Shown: in pieces, positions 49,786 through 58,324 of the stretch
How positions within the stretch are numbered: the stretch's first letter is position 1
Layout: each line of letters starts with the position of its first letter
DNA from: Micromonospora matsumotoense
GTDB lineage: Bacteria > Actinomycetota > Actinomycetes > Mycobacteriales > Micromonosporaceae
Direction: 5' to 3'
DNA length: 64,000 bases
Assembly: GCF_900091525.1 (NCBI RefSeq)
Contig: NZ_FMCU01000007.1
Location: 124,001-188,000 of the forward strand
Notes under the pieces: generated by a model
Database searches by the model: none
What the model was told of the DNA's origin: nothing
The model's input: only the letters and a program-made list of their open reading frames with translations
Program-made: the position numbers and the translations under genes

Positions 49786-51051
49786 TCAGAGCCAGGGCAG
49801 GACGGGCGCGGTGGCGGGGGCGGCCAGCCGCGCGAGCCAGCCGGCGATGCCGGCGGCACCCTGCATGAAGCCGGGCTCCGGCGGCAGTTCCGGCGGGGTC
49901 CTGGCGTGCGCGGTGTTCGACCAGGTGCCGCCCGCCGGGGTGGACACGGTACGGGCGAGCACGTCCTCGGCGAGCGTGTTCGCCCAGGTGAGCAGCGCAG
50001 GGTCGGCGGCGTCCTGGAAGCGGTCGACCAGCACCTGCCCGACCCCGGCGGTGCCGCAGCAGCGGGCGAGATTGTCCCAGTACCCCGGGTACAGCCGTTG
50101 CGGGACACGGCTGTCGCGCAGCGCCCCCAGGCACTCCTCGACGGCCTGCCCCCAGCGGGGCTGCGGGTCGACGGCGTCGAGGAGAGCGAAGAGTCGCACC
50201 GTACCGGTCGGGCCGTGGCACCAGCCGAAGGTGACCGCCGGGCGGTCCGGGCGGGGCGGAACCAACAGCGGCAGCGCCCATCCGCCGGGGCGGCGGCCCA
50301 GGGCCAGCAGGCCGTCGGCGGCGCGGACGGCGATGTGGTGCAGATCGTCGCGATGCAGGGTGACGCCGGCGGTGGCGAGGACGTAGGCGACGCCGGCCGT
50401 ACCGTGGGAGAAGCCGGGCATCAGGCGCTCGTCCCCCGCCCGCATCCGCCAGTGCGGCCCGTCGGGCTGTTCCTCGGCCAGCCCCACCAGCCCGTCGGCG
50501 AGGACGTGGGCCGCCTGCACCACCACGCTGTCGGAACCCTCGTCGAGGGCGTCGAGGAGGGCCAGCAGGATGCCCGCGTCGCCGGAGATGATGTCGGCAC
50601 ACCGGCCCGGGTCCACTGGTCGGTGCAGCAGCCGTTCGGCGATCCCTGCCGTCACCGACGCGGCGGTGTCGAGGGCGGCCCGGTCGCCGGAGACCCGGGC
50701 CCAGGCGCGCAACGCGACCGCCACCCCGGCCCAGCCGTCGAACAACCCGTCGTCGGGCATCGTCGAGGCGTCCGGCTCGTGCCGGGCAAGATGCACCAAC
50801 CGGCCCCGGGCACCGGCCGCGACCCGGTCGAGCGCCGACCCCGCTGCGGTGGCGACGCCACCGTCCGTCGTGGTGACGGCAGGATGGCGGCCGGTGGCCA
50901 TGGCCTCGGCACAGCCGAGCAGCACCCCGGCGGTCCCGGCATAGAGATCGTCGAAACGTTCGCCTGCCTCCTGCCACCCCAGACCACCGTCGGCGGGCAC
51001 CGCCACCGACTCGATCCAACTGAACGCCTGCCGCACCACGTCCGCCGTCAC
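49786..51051 (-). CDS. LanC-like lanthionine synthetase cyclase with CCG motif
   Basis: A 421-residue (alpha/alpha) toroid protein of the LanC family, which adds Cys thiols to dehydrated residues to make (methyl)lanthionine rings. His216 in FSHGTAGVAYVL, Cys278 in FGWCHGPTG and Cys331-Cys332 in ARCCGTAG sit where NisC has His212, Cys284, Cys330 and His331. The usual CHG is therefore CCG, the zinc site type known from ProcM-like cyclases. No dehydratase, precursor peptide or transporter is adjacent, so it is an orphan cyclase or a LanC-like protein of other function. GTG start at 51051. Confidence 0.8.
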   Translation of the reverse strand: MTADVVRQAFSWIESVAVPADGGLGWQEAGERFDDLYAGTAGVLLGCAEAMATGRHPAVTTTDGGVATAAGSALDRVAAGARGRLVHLARHEPDASTMPDDGLFDGWAGVAVALRAWARVSGDRAALDTAASVTAGIAERLLHRPVDPGRCADIISGDAGILLALLDALDEGSDSVVVQAAHVLADGLVGLAEEQPDGPHWRMRAGDERLMPGFSHGTAGVAYVLATAGVTLHRDDLHHIAVRAADGLLALGRRPGGWALPLLVPPRPDRPAVTFGWCHGPTGTVRLFALLDAVDPQPRWGQAVEECLGALRDSRVPQRLYPGYWDNLARCCGTAGVGQVLVDRFQDAADPALLTWANTLAEDVLARTVSTPAGGTWSNTAHARTPPELPPEPGFMQGAAGIAGWLARLAAPATAPVLPWL

Positions 51052-51195
51052 CGCGCCGATCCTGCCACCGCCGCCCGACGGTGTCCCCGCAATATCGTGC
51101 GCGGCACGGGCCGCGTCGATCAGGGGGAACAGGGCCCGGCGCCTGCGGGCGCGGGGTCGGGGGGAACGGGGTCCGGCCGGCGCCTGCGGGTGGCG

Positions 51196-52044
51196 TCAGG
51201 GTGAGCGGGTTTCGGCCAGCGAGGCGAAGGCGACGACGTTGTCGGCGTAGCCGGTACGCCCGCCGGTCCACTGGCCGCCGCAGGTGATCAACCGCAGGGC
51301 GGGTGCTCCGCTGTCGCCGTAGACCCGGTCGGCGGGTAGGGCCGACTTGTCGAAGAACTCCACCGAGTCGACCCGGAACACCACCACCCGGCGGTCGTCC
51401 CGGGTCACCTCGATCCGATCGCCGGGCTTGAGCTTGCGCAGGTCGTAGAAGACCGACGGCCCGTCCTTCGAGTCGACGTGGCCGACGATGATCGCCCGGC
51501 CCGGCTCACCGGGGGTCGGGCCCCGGTCGTACCAGCCGGTCTCGTGGTGCCGGTCCAGCGGTGGGACGTCGATCGACCCGTCCCGGGCCTGACCGACCGG
51601 GGCCACCGGGGCGGCCACCCTGATCGCCGGGACGGTGAGCCGGACCGGTCGGCTGGCCGGCAGGCTGCCTGGTGGGGGGCTCGTTCGGGCATCGGCCGCC
51701 GGACGCTGCGGCGGCGTGTCGGTCCAGTCCAGTGGCCCGACCGTGCGCCCCAGCCCGGCACCGGTGGCGAAGACCCCGAGCAGCACCAGCAGCACGGCCA
51801 GCGGCACCGACCAGGGACCACGCGTCGGCCCCGCACCCGACGGGGCCACGGTCGACCCCGCACCCGACGGGGCCACGCCCGCTGGCGACGGCGCACCGGC
51901 CGGGCCACCGTACGGCGGTACCGGCGTGGCGGGGGGCGTGGTGACGGGCGGCGGCGGGGTGGGGTGGAAGATCTGCAGGCCGGAGGTGGGCGGCTGCGGG
52001 GTCGGGCCGTTACGGGGACCTGAGGGGACCGGCGGTGGGGGCAT
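51196..52044 (-). CDS. class F-type sortase
   Basis: A 282-residue membrane-anchored sortase. A Pro/Gly-rich cytoplasmic or linker part of 85 residues precedes one helix (VPLAVLLVLLGVFATGAGLG); the catalytic domain has His in IIVGHVDSKDG, Cys in RLITCGGQW and Arg in TGGRTGYADN. The short active-site form is that of actinobacterial class F enzymes. Its gene starts two bases after the stop of the secreted protein upstream, so enzyme and exported protein are made together. Confidence 0.82.
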   Translation of the reverse strand: MPPPPVPSGPRNGPTPQPPTSGLQIFHPTPPPPVTTPPATPVPPYGGPAGAPSPAGVAPSGAGSTVAPSGAGPTRGPWSVPLAVLLVLLGVFATGAGLGRTVGPLDWTDTPPQRPAADARTSPPPGSLPASRPVRLTVPAIRVAAPVAPVGQARDGSIDVPPLDRHHETGWYDRGPTPGEPGRAIIVGHVDSKDGPSVFYDLRKLKPGDRIEVTRDDRRVVVFRVDSVEFFDKSALPADRVYGDSGAPALRLITCGGQWTGGRTGYADNVVAFASLAETRSP

Positions 52045-52046
52045 GG

Positions 52047-52673
52047 TCAGCTCCCGGCGACGCCACGCGGCCGACGGGCCGCCACGATCCCGACGACGGC
52101 CCCGGCGATGGTCAGTGCCAGCCCGCCGGGCACCAGCAGCCCACCGGGCAGCCCGCCGCCGGTCGCACCACCGAAGCCGGTGTGCGGCCCGGGGCTCGGC
52201 TTCACCTTCTTGACCACCTGGAGCGCCGTCGAGGCGGTCGCCCCGTCCGGGCATTCCAGCTTGATCCGGTAGTTGCCCGGCCGGACCCGGTCCTTGACCA
52301 TCGGGGCGGCGGTGAGCAGCCCGTGCTGCGGCTGCACCTGGACCCGGCCGAAGGCGTCGGAGACGACGGTCGCCGGGATCGAGTTGTCGTGGCAGCTCGC
52401 CTCGATGCCGACCAGGTAACCCGGCTCGACGGTGCCCGGGGTCACCTCGACGAAGAGCACGCCGGGCGGCGGCTGCGGGTCCCCACCCTGGTCCGGCGCG
52501 GGCTGACCGGGCGCGGGAACCGCAGCGGCGACCGGCACCGCAACCACCGGCACGGCGACCAACGGAGCAGCCGCCGAAGGAGCGGCGGACAGCGGGGCGG
52601 CGTGCCACAGCGCGGGGACGAGGGCACCGACGGCGACCGCCAGCGCGGTGCGGTGCAGCGCGATCGACACCAT
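52047..52673 (-). CDS. exported protein paired with the sortase
   Basis: A 208-residue protein with a signal peptide (MVSIALHRTALAVAVGALVP), an Ala/Pro/Val linker, a beta-rich extracellular domain with two Cys (GIEASCHDNS and IKLECPDG), a Gly/Pro-rich stretch and a C-terminal helix with an RR tail. This is the layout of a surface protein, but there is no LPXTG; LPGGLL before the helix is the only candidate sorting site. The start at 52673 has GGAAGGGGG before it; the frame is open to 52748. Confidence 0.7.
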   Translation of the reverse strand: MVSIALHRTALAVAVGALVPALWHAAPLSAAPSAAAPLVAVPVVAVPVAAAVPAPGQPAPDQGGDPQPPPGVLFVEVTPGTVEPGYLVGIEASCHDNSIPATVVSDAFGRVQVQPQHGLLTAAPMVKDRVRPGNYRIKLECPDGATASTALQVVKKVKPSPGPHTGFGGATGGGLPGGLLVPGGLALTIAGAVVGIVAARRPRGVAGS

Positions 52674-52804
52674 TCCCCCTTCCGGCGCCCCCGGGCAGCG
52701 CCGGACCGACCCGGACGCCGACCTGCCGTACGGGATGAATCGTCTCACCCTCCGCCCGACGGCACCTCCGATACGGCGGAACCGTCGCGTACGCTCGGGT
52801 CGCT

Positions 52805-53518
52805 GTGACCTCCATCGACCCGAACCCCGCCGTCCCGGTGGCCCCGCCGGCCACCGGGATCCGCACCTTCCATCCCCGTCGGGGTCGGATGAGCAGTCGG
52901 CAGACCGACGCGCTGACCCGACTCTGGCCGGCGTACGGGATCGGGATCGCCGACCTCGACGGGCCGGTCGATCCGGCCGGGTTCTTCGGCCGCAGGGCCC
53001 CGGTGGTGCTGGAGATCGGCTCCGGGATGGGTGACGCCACCGCGGCGATGGCCGCCGCCGACCCGGACCGCGACTACCTGGCGGTCGAGGTGCACACCCC
53101 GGGCATCGCCCACCTGCTCGACCTGGTGCAGCGCCACGGTCTGCGCAACGTCCGGATCGCCGAGGGCGACGCGCTGGACCTGGTCCGGGCCATGCCGCCG
53201 GGCTGCCTGGACGCGGTGCACGTGTTCTTTCCCGACCCGTGGCCCAAGTTGCGGCACCACAAGCGGCGGATCATCCAGCCGGCGCACGTGGCGCTGCTGC
53301 GCTCCCGGCTGACCGGCGGCGGGACCCTGCACTGCGCCACCGACTGGGCCGAGTACGCCGGGTCGATGCGCTCGACCCTCACCGCCGACCCCGAGCTGGA
53401 CGACGTGTACGCAGGCTATGCGCCCCGCCCCGACCACCGCCCGGTGACCAAGTTCGAACGCCGGGCGCTGACCGCCGGCCGCCCCGTCTTCGACCTGATC
53501 CACCGCCGCCGCCCCTGA
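52805..53518 (+). CDS. trmB: tRNA (guanine-N7)-methyltransferase
   Basis: A 237-residue SAM methyltransferase making m7G46 in the variable loop of tRNA. LEIGSGMGDATAAMAAADPD binds SAM, YLAVEVHTPGIAHL follows, and VHVFFPDPWPKLRHHKRR is the family signature with the catalytic Asp. The C-terminal RPVTKFERR motif is also present. The start is GTG at 52805; no clear ribosome site. It is divergent from the sortase operon. Confidence 0.92.
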   Translation: MTSIDPNPAVPVAPPATGIRTFHPRRGRMSSRQTDALTRLWPAYGIGIADLDGPVDPAGFFGRRAPVVLEIGSGMGDATAAMAAADPDRDYLAVEVHTPGIAHLLDLVQRHGLRNVRIAEGDALDLVRAMPPGCLDAVHVFFPDPWPKLRHHKRRIIQPAHVALLRSRLTGGGTLHCATDWAEYAGSMRSTLTADPELDDVYAGYAPRPDHRPVTKFERRALTAGRPVFDLIHRRRP

Positions 53519-53734
53519 CCGACGAGGTCTCCGCGATCGGTGCGATACCGCCCGGCCGGCGGTGTCCGTCCGCTGGCGATGCCGCAGCTCAGCGATCCCG
53601 CGACTTCGACCCGCCCCCGACCTGGGCGAGGCCGGCCGGACCACGACAGGCGGGGGCGGGTCAGGCCGCAGCGGCCGGGGGCGGGGTGGCCCGGCTGGCG
53701 TGCGGGGTGGTGGTGCGGGCACGATGGGGGCGCT

Positions 53735-56248
53735 ATGACGCTGACTGCCGCGCTGCCTCGAAGCGCCGACCCCGACACCCTCTTCGACGCGTTCGCCGGC
53801 TGGGCGTCCGAGCGGGGGCTGGACCTCTATCCGCACCAGGAGGAGGCGGTCATCGAGATCGTCTCCGGCGCGAACGTGATCATGAATACGCCGACCGGTT
53901 CGGGCAAGAGCCTGGTCGCGATCGCGGCGCACTTCACCGCCCTGGCCGACAACCGGACGAGCTTCTACACCGCCCCGATCAAGGCCCTGGTGTCGGAGAA
54001 GTTCTTCGCGCTCTGCGAGGTGTTCGGCGCGGAGAACGTCGGCATGCTCACCGGCGACGCCAGCGTCAATGCCGACGCCCCGATCATCTGCTGCACCGCC
54101 GAGATCCTGGCCAACCTGGCGTTGCGCGAGGGGGCGCGGGCCGACGTCGGCCAGGTGGTGATGGACGAGTTCCACTTCTATGCCGAGCCGGACCGGGGCT
54201 GGGCCTGGCAGGTGCCGATCATCGAGCTGCCGCAGGCGCAGTTCGTGCTGATGTCGGCCACCCTGGGGGACACCACCCGGTTCGTCGACGACCTGACCCG
54301 GCGCACCGGGCGGTCGACCGCCGTCGTCCGGTCGGCCGAGCGGCCGGTCCCGCTGATCTTCTCGTACGCGATGACGCCGCTGCACGAGACGCTCGAAGAG
54401 TTGCTGGAGACCAAGCAGGCCCCGGTGTACGTCGTGCACTTCACCCAGGTCGCCGCGCTGGAACGCGCCCAGGCGCTGATGAGCGTCAACGTCTGCACCC
54501 GGGCCGAGAAGGACATGATCGCCGCCGCGATCGGCAACTTCCGGTTCACCTCCGGCTTCGGCAAGACGCTGTCCCGGCTGGTGCGCCACGGCATCGGCGT
54601 GCACCACGCCGGCATGCTGCCCAAGTACCGCCGGCTCGTGGAGACCCTGGCCCAGGCCGGCCTGCTGAAGGTCATCTGCGGCACCGACACGTTGGGCGTG
54701 GGCATCAACGTGCCGATCCGCACCGTGCTGTTCACCGGCCTGAGCAAGTACGACGGGGTGCGTACCCGGCTGCTCAAGGCCCGCGAGTTCCACCAGATCG
54801 CCGGCCGGGCCGGGCGGGCCGGCTTCGACACCCTCGGGCGGGTGGTGGTGCAGGCCCCCGAGCACGTCATCGACAACGAGAAGGCCCTGGCCAAGGCCGG
54901 TGACGACCCCAAGAAGCGGCGCAAGGTGGTCAAGAAGAAGCCGCCGGAGGGCTCGATCGGCTGGGGCGAGCCGACCTTCCAACGCCTGGTCGACGCCGAG
55001 CCGGAGCCGCTCACCTCCAGCTTCCAGGTCAGCCACTCGATGCTGCTCAACGTGATCGGTCGGCCGGGCGACGCGTTCACCTCGATGCGGCACCTGCTCA
55101 CCGACAACCACGAGGACGCCGCCGCCCGGCGTCGGCACATCCGCCGGGCCGTGGCCATCTACCGGGCGTTGCGCGCCGGTGGGGTGGTCGAGCAGCTCGA
55201 CGAGCCCGACGAGACCGGCCGACGGGTCCGGCTCACCGTCGACCTCCAGCTCGACTTCGCGCTCAACCAGCCGCTGTCGCCGCTGGCCCTGGCCGCCATC
55301 GAGCTGCTCGACGCCGAGTCCCCGTCGTACGCCCTGGACGTGTTGAGCGTGATCGAGTCGATCCTCGACGACCCGCGCCAGGTGCTGTCCGCGCAGCAGT
55401 TCAAGGCGCGCGGCGAGGCGGTCGCCGCGATGAAGGCCGACGGCATCGAGTACGAGGCCCGCATGGAGCTGCTCGACGAGGTGACCTGGCCCAAGCCGCT
55501 GGCCGAGCTGCTGCACGCCGCGTACGAGATGTACCGGCAGGGGCACCCCTGGGTCGCCGACCACCAGCTCTCCCCCAAGTCCGTCGTCCGGGACATGTAC
55601 GAACGCGCGATGACCTTCGGCGAGTTCGTGCAGTTCTACGGGCTGACCCGGTCCGAGGGGCTGGTGCTGCGCTACCTCGCCGACGCCTACAAGACGCTGC
55701 GGCAGACCGTCCCGGAGGACGCCAAGACCGAGGAGCTGATCGACCTCATCGAGTGGCTGGGCGAGCTGGTCCGCCAGGTCGACTCCAGCCTGATCGACGA
55801 GTGGGAGCGGCTGCGCAACCCCTCCGACGTCGCCGACGCCGCCCTGGCCCACGCGTCGCTGGAGGAGCGGGTGCCGGCAGTCACCCGCAACGCCCGCGCC
55901 TTCCGGGTGCTGGTCCGCAACGCGCTGTTCCGTCGGGTCGAGCTGGCCGCCCTGCGCCGCTGGTGGGATCTCGGCGAGCTGGACGGCGCGACCGGGTGGG
56001 ACGCCGACGCCTGGGCGGAGGCGCTGGAGCCGTACTTCGAGGCGTACGACGGGATCGGGGTGGGGCCGGACGCCCGAGGGCCGGCGCTGCTCATGATCGA
56101 GCAGGGGCGGGAGAAGTGGACCGTCCGGCAGATCCTGGACGACCCGGAGGGCGACCACGACTGGGGGATCAGCGCCGAGGTCGACCTGGCCGCCTCGGAC
56201 GAAGCGGGGGCCGCCGTGGTCCGGGTGACGGACGTCGGGCAGCTCTAG
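53735..56248 (+). CDS. DEAD/DEAH-box helicase with DUF3516
   Basis: An 837-residue superfamily 2 helicase. Walker A is NTPTGSGKSLVA, motif II is VVMDEFHFYAEPD (DEFH), motif III is LMSATLGDT, and motif VI is QIAGRAGRAGF. The second half (about 420-837) is the actinobacterial DUF3516 extension. Related to the Ski2/Mtr4 type, so RNA unwinding or turnover is likely, but not shown. The ATG at 53735 has GATGGGGG before it. Its 3' end meets the haloperoxidase relic. Confidence 0.88.
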   Translation: MTLTAALPRSADPDTLFDAFAGWASERGLDLYPHQEEAVIEIVSGANVIMNTPTGSGKSLVAIAAHFTALADNRTSFYTAPIKALVSEKFFALCEVFGAENVGMLTGDASVNADAPIICCTAEILANLALREGARADVGQVVMDEFHFYAEPDRGWAWQVPIIELPQAQFVLMSATLGDTTRFVDDLTRRTGRSTAVVRSAERPVPLIFSYAMTPLHETLEELLETKQAPVYVVHFTQVAALERAQALMSVNVCTRAEKDMIAAAIGNFRFTSGFGKTLSRLVRHGIGVHHAGMLPKYRRLVETLAQAGLLKVICGTDTLGVGINVPIRTVLFTGLSKYDGVRTRLLKAREFHQIAGRAGRAGFDTLGRVVVQAPEHVIDNEKALAKAGDDPKKRRKVVKKKPPEGSIGWGEPTFQRLVDAEPEPLTSSFQVSHSMLLNVIGRPGDAFTSMRHLLTDNHEDAAARRRHIRRAVAIYRALRAGGVVEQLDEPDETGRRVRLTVDLQLDFALNQPLSPLALAAIELLDAESPSYALDVLSVIESILDDPRQVLSAQQFKARGEAVAAMKADGIEYEARMELLDEVTWPKPLAELLHAAYEMYRQGHPWVADHQLSPKSVVRDMYERAMTFGEFVQFYGLTRSEGLVLRYLADAYKTLRQTVPEDAKTEELIDLIEWLGELVRQVDSSLIDEWERLRNPSDVADAALAHASLEERVPAVTRNARAFRVLVRNALFRRVELAALRRWWDLGELDGATGWDADAWAEALEPYFEAYDGIGVGPDARGPALLMIEQGREKWTVRQILDDPEGDHDWGISAEVDLAASDEAGAAVVRVTDVGQL

Positions 56249-56257
56249 CTGTACTGA

Positions 56258-57216
56258 CCCGAGAGGTTGGGGACGTGGCTGGCGGGTCCGGGTCCAGTTC
56301 CGCCCCGCCCTGTCCGGTCGGCCTCAGCGCACTGTCGTGCTCCCGGATTCCGGCCACCGGACGCCACAGGTCGTGGCGGTACTTCTCGGTCCAGCAGAGA
56401 ATCCCGCCGCCCGCCATCGCGGTGTTGACCAGTGCGAACAGCCTGGCGTTGGCGGCCGGGTCGTTGCTCCGCGCCCGGGCGACCCGCCGGACGATCTGGT
56501 TGAACAGCCGTGGTGGCGTACCGAGGCCCTTGGCACCGTCGTAGGCCCAGAACAGCCCGATGCCGGTTTCGGTGGGCGTCCGCTGCGGGAACCGGTCGGG
56601 CAGCGTACCGGTGAGGTGCGCAGCGATGCCCTTGCCGCGGATCTGCCGCAGGGCCCGCCGGTAGGCCCGGTCGCCGGGACGCGGCGGGCCGTCGAGACGG
56701 TGGCGGACGCTGACCGCGAAGCAGGGCTGAGCGGGCACGTGGAAGGGCGCGTAGAAACCTGCCCGGGGTTGTCCGGGTCCTCCCGGTGGTGTTCCGGGGC
56801 GAGCGAGGGCACGTAGCCCTCGTCGCCGTGACCAGGGTCGCCCCGGCGCCAGCGCCAGCAGTTCCCCGGCCACCCGCCGCCCGTAGTCGTGGCTCTCGGC
56901 GGCGTGTTTGCCGTCGACCAGCCCGGCCGCGAGGTGCCGTGCCGCGAAGTGGTCCCGCTGCGCCGGGTAGAGCGCGCTCAGCGTCGCCCGGGCCGCGCCC
57001 GCGACGGCGGCGGCCACGTCGCCCCCGGTCGGCGGCATCGGCGGCCGGCTGCCGAGGTACGGCTCCTGCCCGCCGGCGATGCCGAAGAACGCGTCGTGCA
57101 TGGCGAGGTGGGTGATGGCCAGCGCCCGCGAACTGCCGAGCGGGCCCCGCGTCCCCGCCTCGGTCGGATCACCCGTCGTGTGGGTGACCCGGTCCGCTTC
57201 CAGAGCGACCTCGTTC
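56258..57216 (-). pseudogene. vanadium-dependent haloperoxidase relic
   Basis: Pieces are recognisable: WNEVALEADRVTHTTGDPTE and SSRALAITHLAMHDAFFGIA at the N-terminal end, GYVPSLAPEHHREDPDNPGQ in another frame near 56770-56830, GFYAPFHVPAQP back in the first frame, and KYRHDLWRPVAGIREHD. The last has the Lys and Arg, seven residues apart, that hold vanadate. Homology ends soon after, so the histidine-containing PSGH region is missing. Two frame changes, a lost C-terminus and an IS at the N-terminal end make it dead. Confidence 0.82.
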
Positions 57217-58139
57217 CAGTGAGCCTTTTCCAAGCTGATCTTGCAGCTCAGGGTGGGTGTGGCGGGCCGGTGGTCGGTGGGTGCGAGGCTCCAGGTAGGA
57301 CAGCTGTCGACCAAGACCCGAAGCCCCGACCGGGAGCCTCGCCATGCTGTCGTACCCTGCCACGATCCCGTTGTCCAGCCGGACCCTCCACCACCTCGCC
57401 GACCGCATCCGCGCTCACCGCCAGCAGCGCCGATCTCGATGGCGTCGTCTGAACCCCGGCCGCCAGGCCTTGCTCGTGCTGGCCCATCTGCGTAATGGCG
57501 ACACCTACACGCACCTCGCGGCCGGCTTCGAGATCGGCGTGGCCACCGCCCGGCGCTACGTCCAAGAGGCAACAACCCTGATCAGCGCCACTGCCAAGGA
57601 CCTGAACACCGCCATGCGGCGCATCCGGCTCCTGGCCTACGCGATCCTGGACGGCACCCTCATCCCGATCGACCGCGTCGCCGACCAGGAGCCCTACTAC
57701 TCCGGCAAACACAGACGCCACGGCGTGAACGTCCAGGTCATCGCCGACGCCGCCGGTCGACTCGTCGGGGCCTCCGCCACGCTGCCGGGAGCCACGCACG
57801 ACCTGACCGCCGCCCGCGCCCACGGCATCATCGACGCTCTGACCAGCTCGAACGTGATGACCTTCGCGGACAAGGGCTACCAAGGCGCCCACGGCAGCGT
57901 GCGCACCCCGTTCGAACGGCGCCGCTTCCGGCCGAAGCTGTCACGCCGGCAGAAGGCCGTGAACCGGGCGCACGCAAAGATCCGCGCCCGTGGCGAACGC
58001 ACGATCGCCACCCTCAAGACCTGGAAGATCCTGGTCAAGCTGCGCTGCTGCCCCCGCCGCGCGACCACGACCGTGCAGGCCATCCTCGTCCTGCACCGCG
58101 TCGAAGCAGACCGCTACGCACGATGAGAAAGGCGCAGTG
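57217..58139. mobile_element. IS5-family insertion sequence, ~0.92 kb
   Basis: One transposase gene inside imperfect terminal repeats: the left end from 57217 (CAGTGAGCCTTTTCC) and the complement of the right end at 58139 (CACTGCGCCTTTCTC) agree at about 14 of 21 positions. The size and DDE enzyme fit the IS5 family, IS427-like group. The exact edges are uncertain by one or two bases and I see no clear target duplication; the two flanks carry unrelated gene fragments. Confidence 0.75.
57344..58126 (+). CDS. IS5-family DDE transposase
   Basis: A 260-residue complete transposase of the DDE_Tnp_4 type. An N-terminal helix-turn-helix-like part (HLAAGFEIGVATARRYVQEA) precedes the catalytic residues Asp103 (ILDGTLIPID), Asp176 (TFADKGYQGA) and Glu218 (RARGERTIATLK). 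The frame is intact, so the element may still be active. ATG at 57344. It reads away from the haloperoxidase relic toward the biosynthetic region. Confidence 0.9.
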   Translation: MLSYPATIPLSSRTLHHLADRIRAHRQQRRSRWRRLNPGRQALLVLAHLRNGDTYTHLAAGFEIGVATARRYVQEATTLISATAKDLNTAMRRIRLLAYAILDGTLIPIDRVADQEPYYSGKHRRHGVNVQVIADAAGRLVGASATLPGATHDLTAARAHGIIDALTSSNVMTFADKGYQGAHGSVRTPFERRRFRPKLSRRQKAVNRAHAKIRARGERTIATLKTWKILVKLRCCPRRATTTVQAILVLHRVEADRYAR

Positions 58140-58141
58140 TC

Positions 58142-58324
58142 GGGCAGCGCGCGGACCGGCTCGGCATAGTTGCCACGTTGGTAGAGGCTGTCGATGCGGG
58201 CTACCCGCTGACGGACTCCGAAAGCTCGGTGGTCAGGTCGAACCGCCTCGTCACCGCTACGCTGGCCGATCCCTACAGCGGAACGGCCTTGATGGCGCTG
58301 CCCCAGGGCTCGGTTTCGACGTGA
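58142..58324 (+). pseudogene. possible 3' fragment of an unknown gene beside the IS
   Basis: Directly after the IS the plus strand stays open to a TGA at 58322-58324 and reads GQRADRLGIVATLVEAVDAG, YPLTDSESSVV, then NRLVTATLADPYSGTALM. Third-position GC and the hydrophobic pattern look like coding sequence, and there is no start, so it may be the end of a gene cut by the IS. The last 52 bases overlap the SIS gene on the other strand. Family not recognised; it may also be chance. Confidence 0.3.

Noticed and set aside
51052..51195. Lanthipeptide precursor gene next to the LanC gene
   Set aside because: The 144 bases upstream hold no short ORF with a Ser/Thr/Cys-rich core and a ribosome site.
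52745..56158. An 1137-codon open frame on the minus strand
   Set aside because: Shadow of the trmB and helicase genes; no motif, and the plus strand is unambiguous.
57210..58145. Target-site duplication of the IS
   Set aside because: No matching bases flank the proposed ends, and the ends themselves are uncertain by one or two bases.
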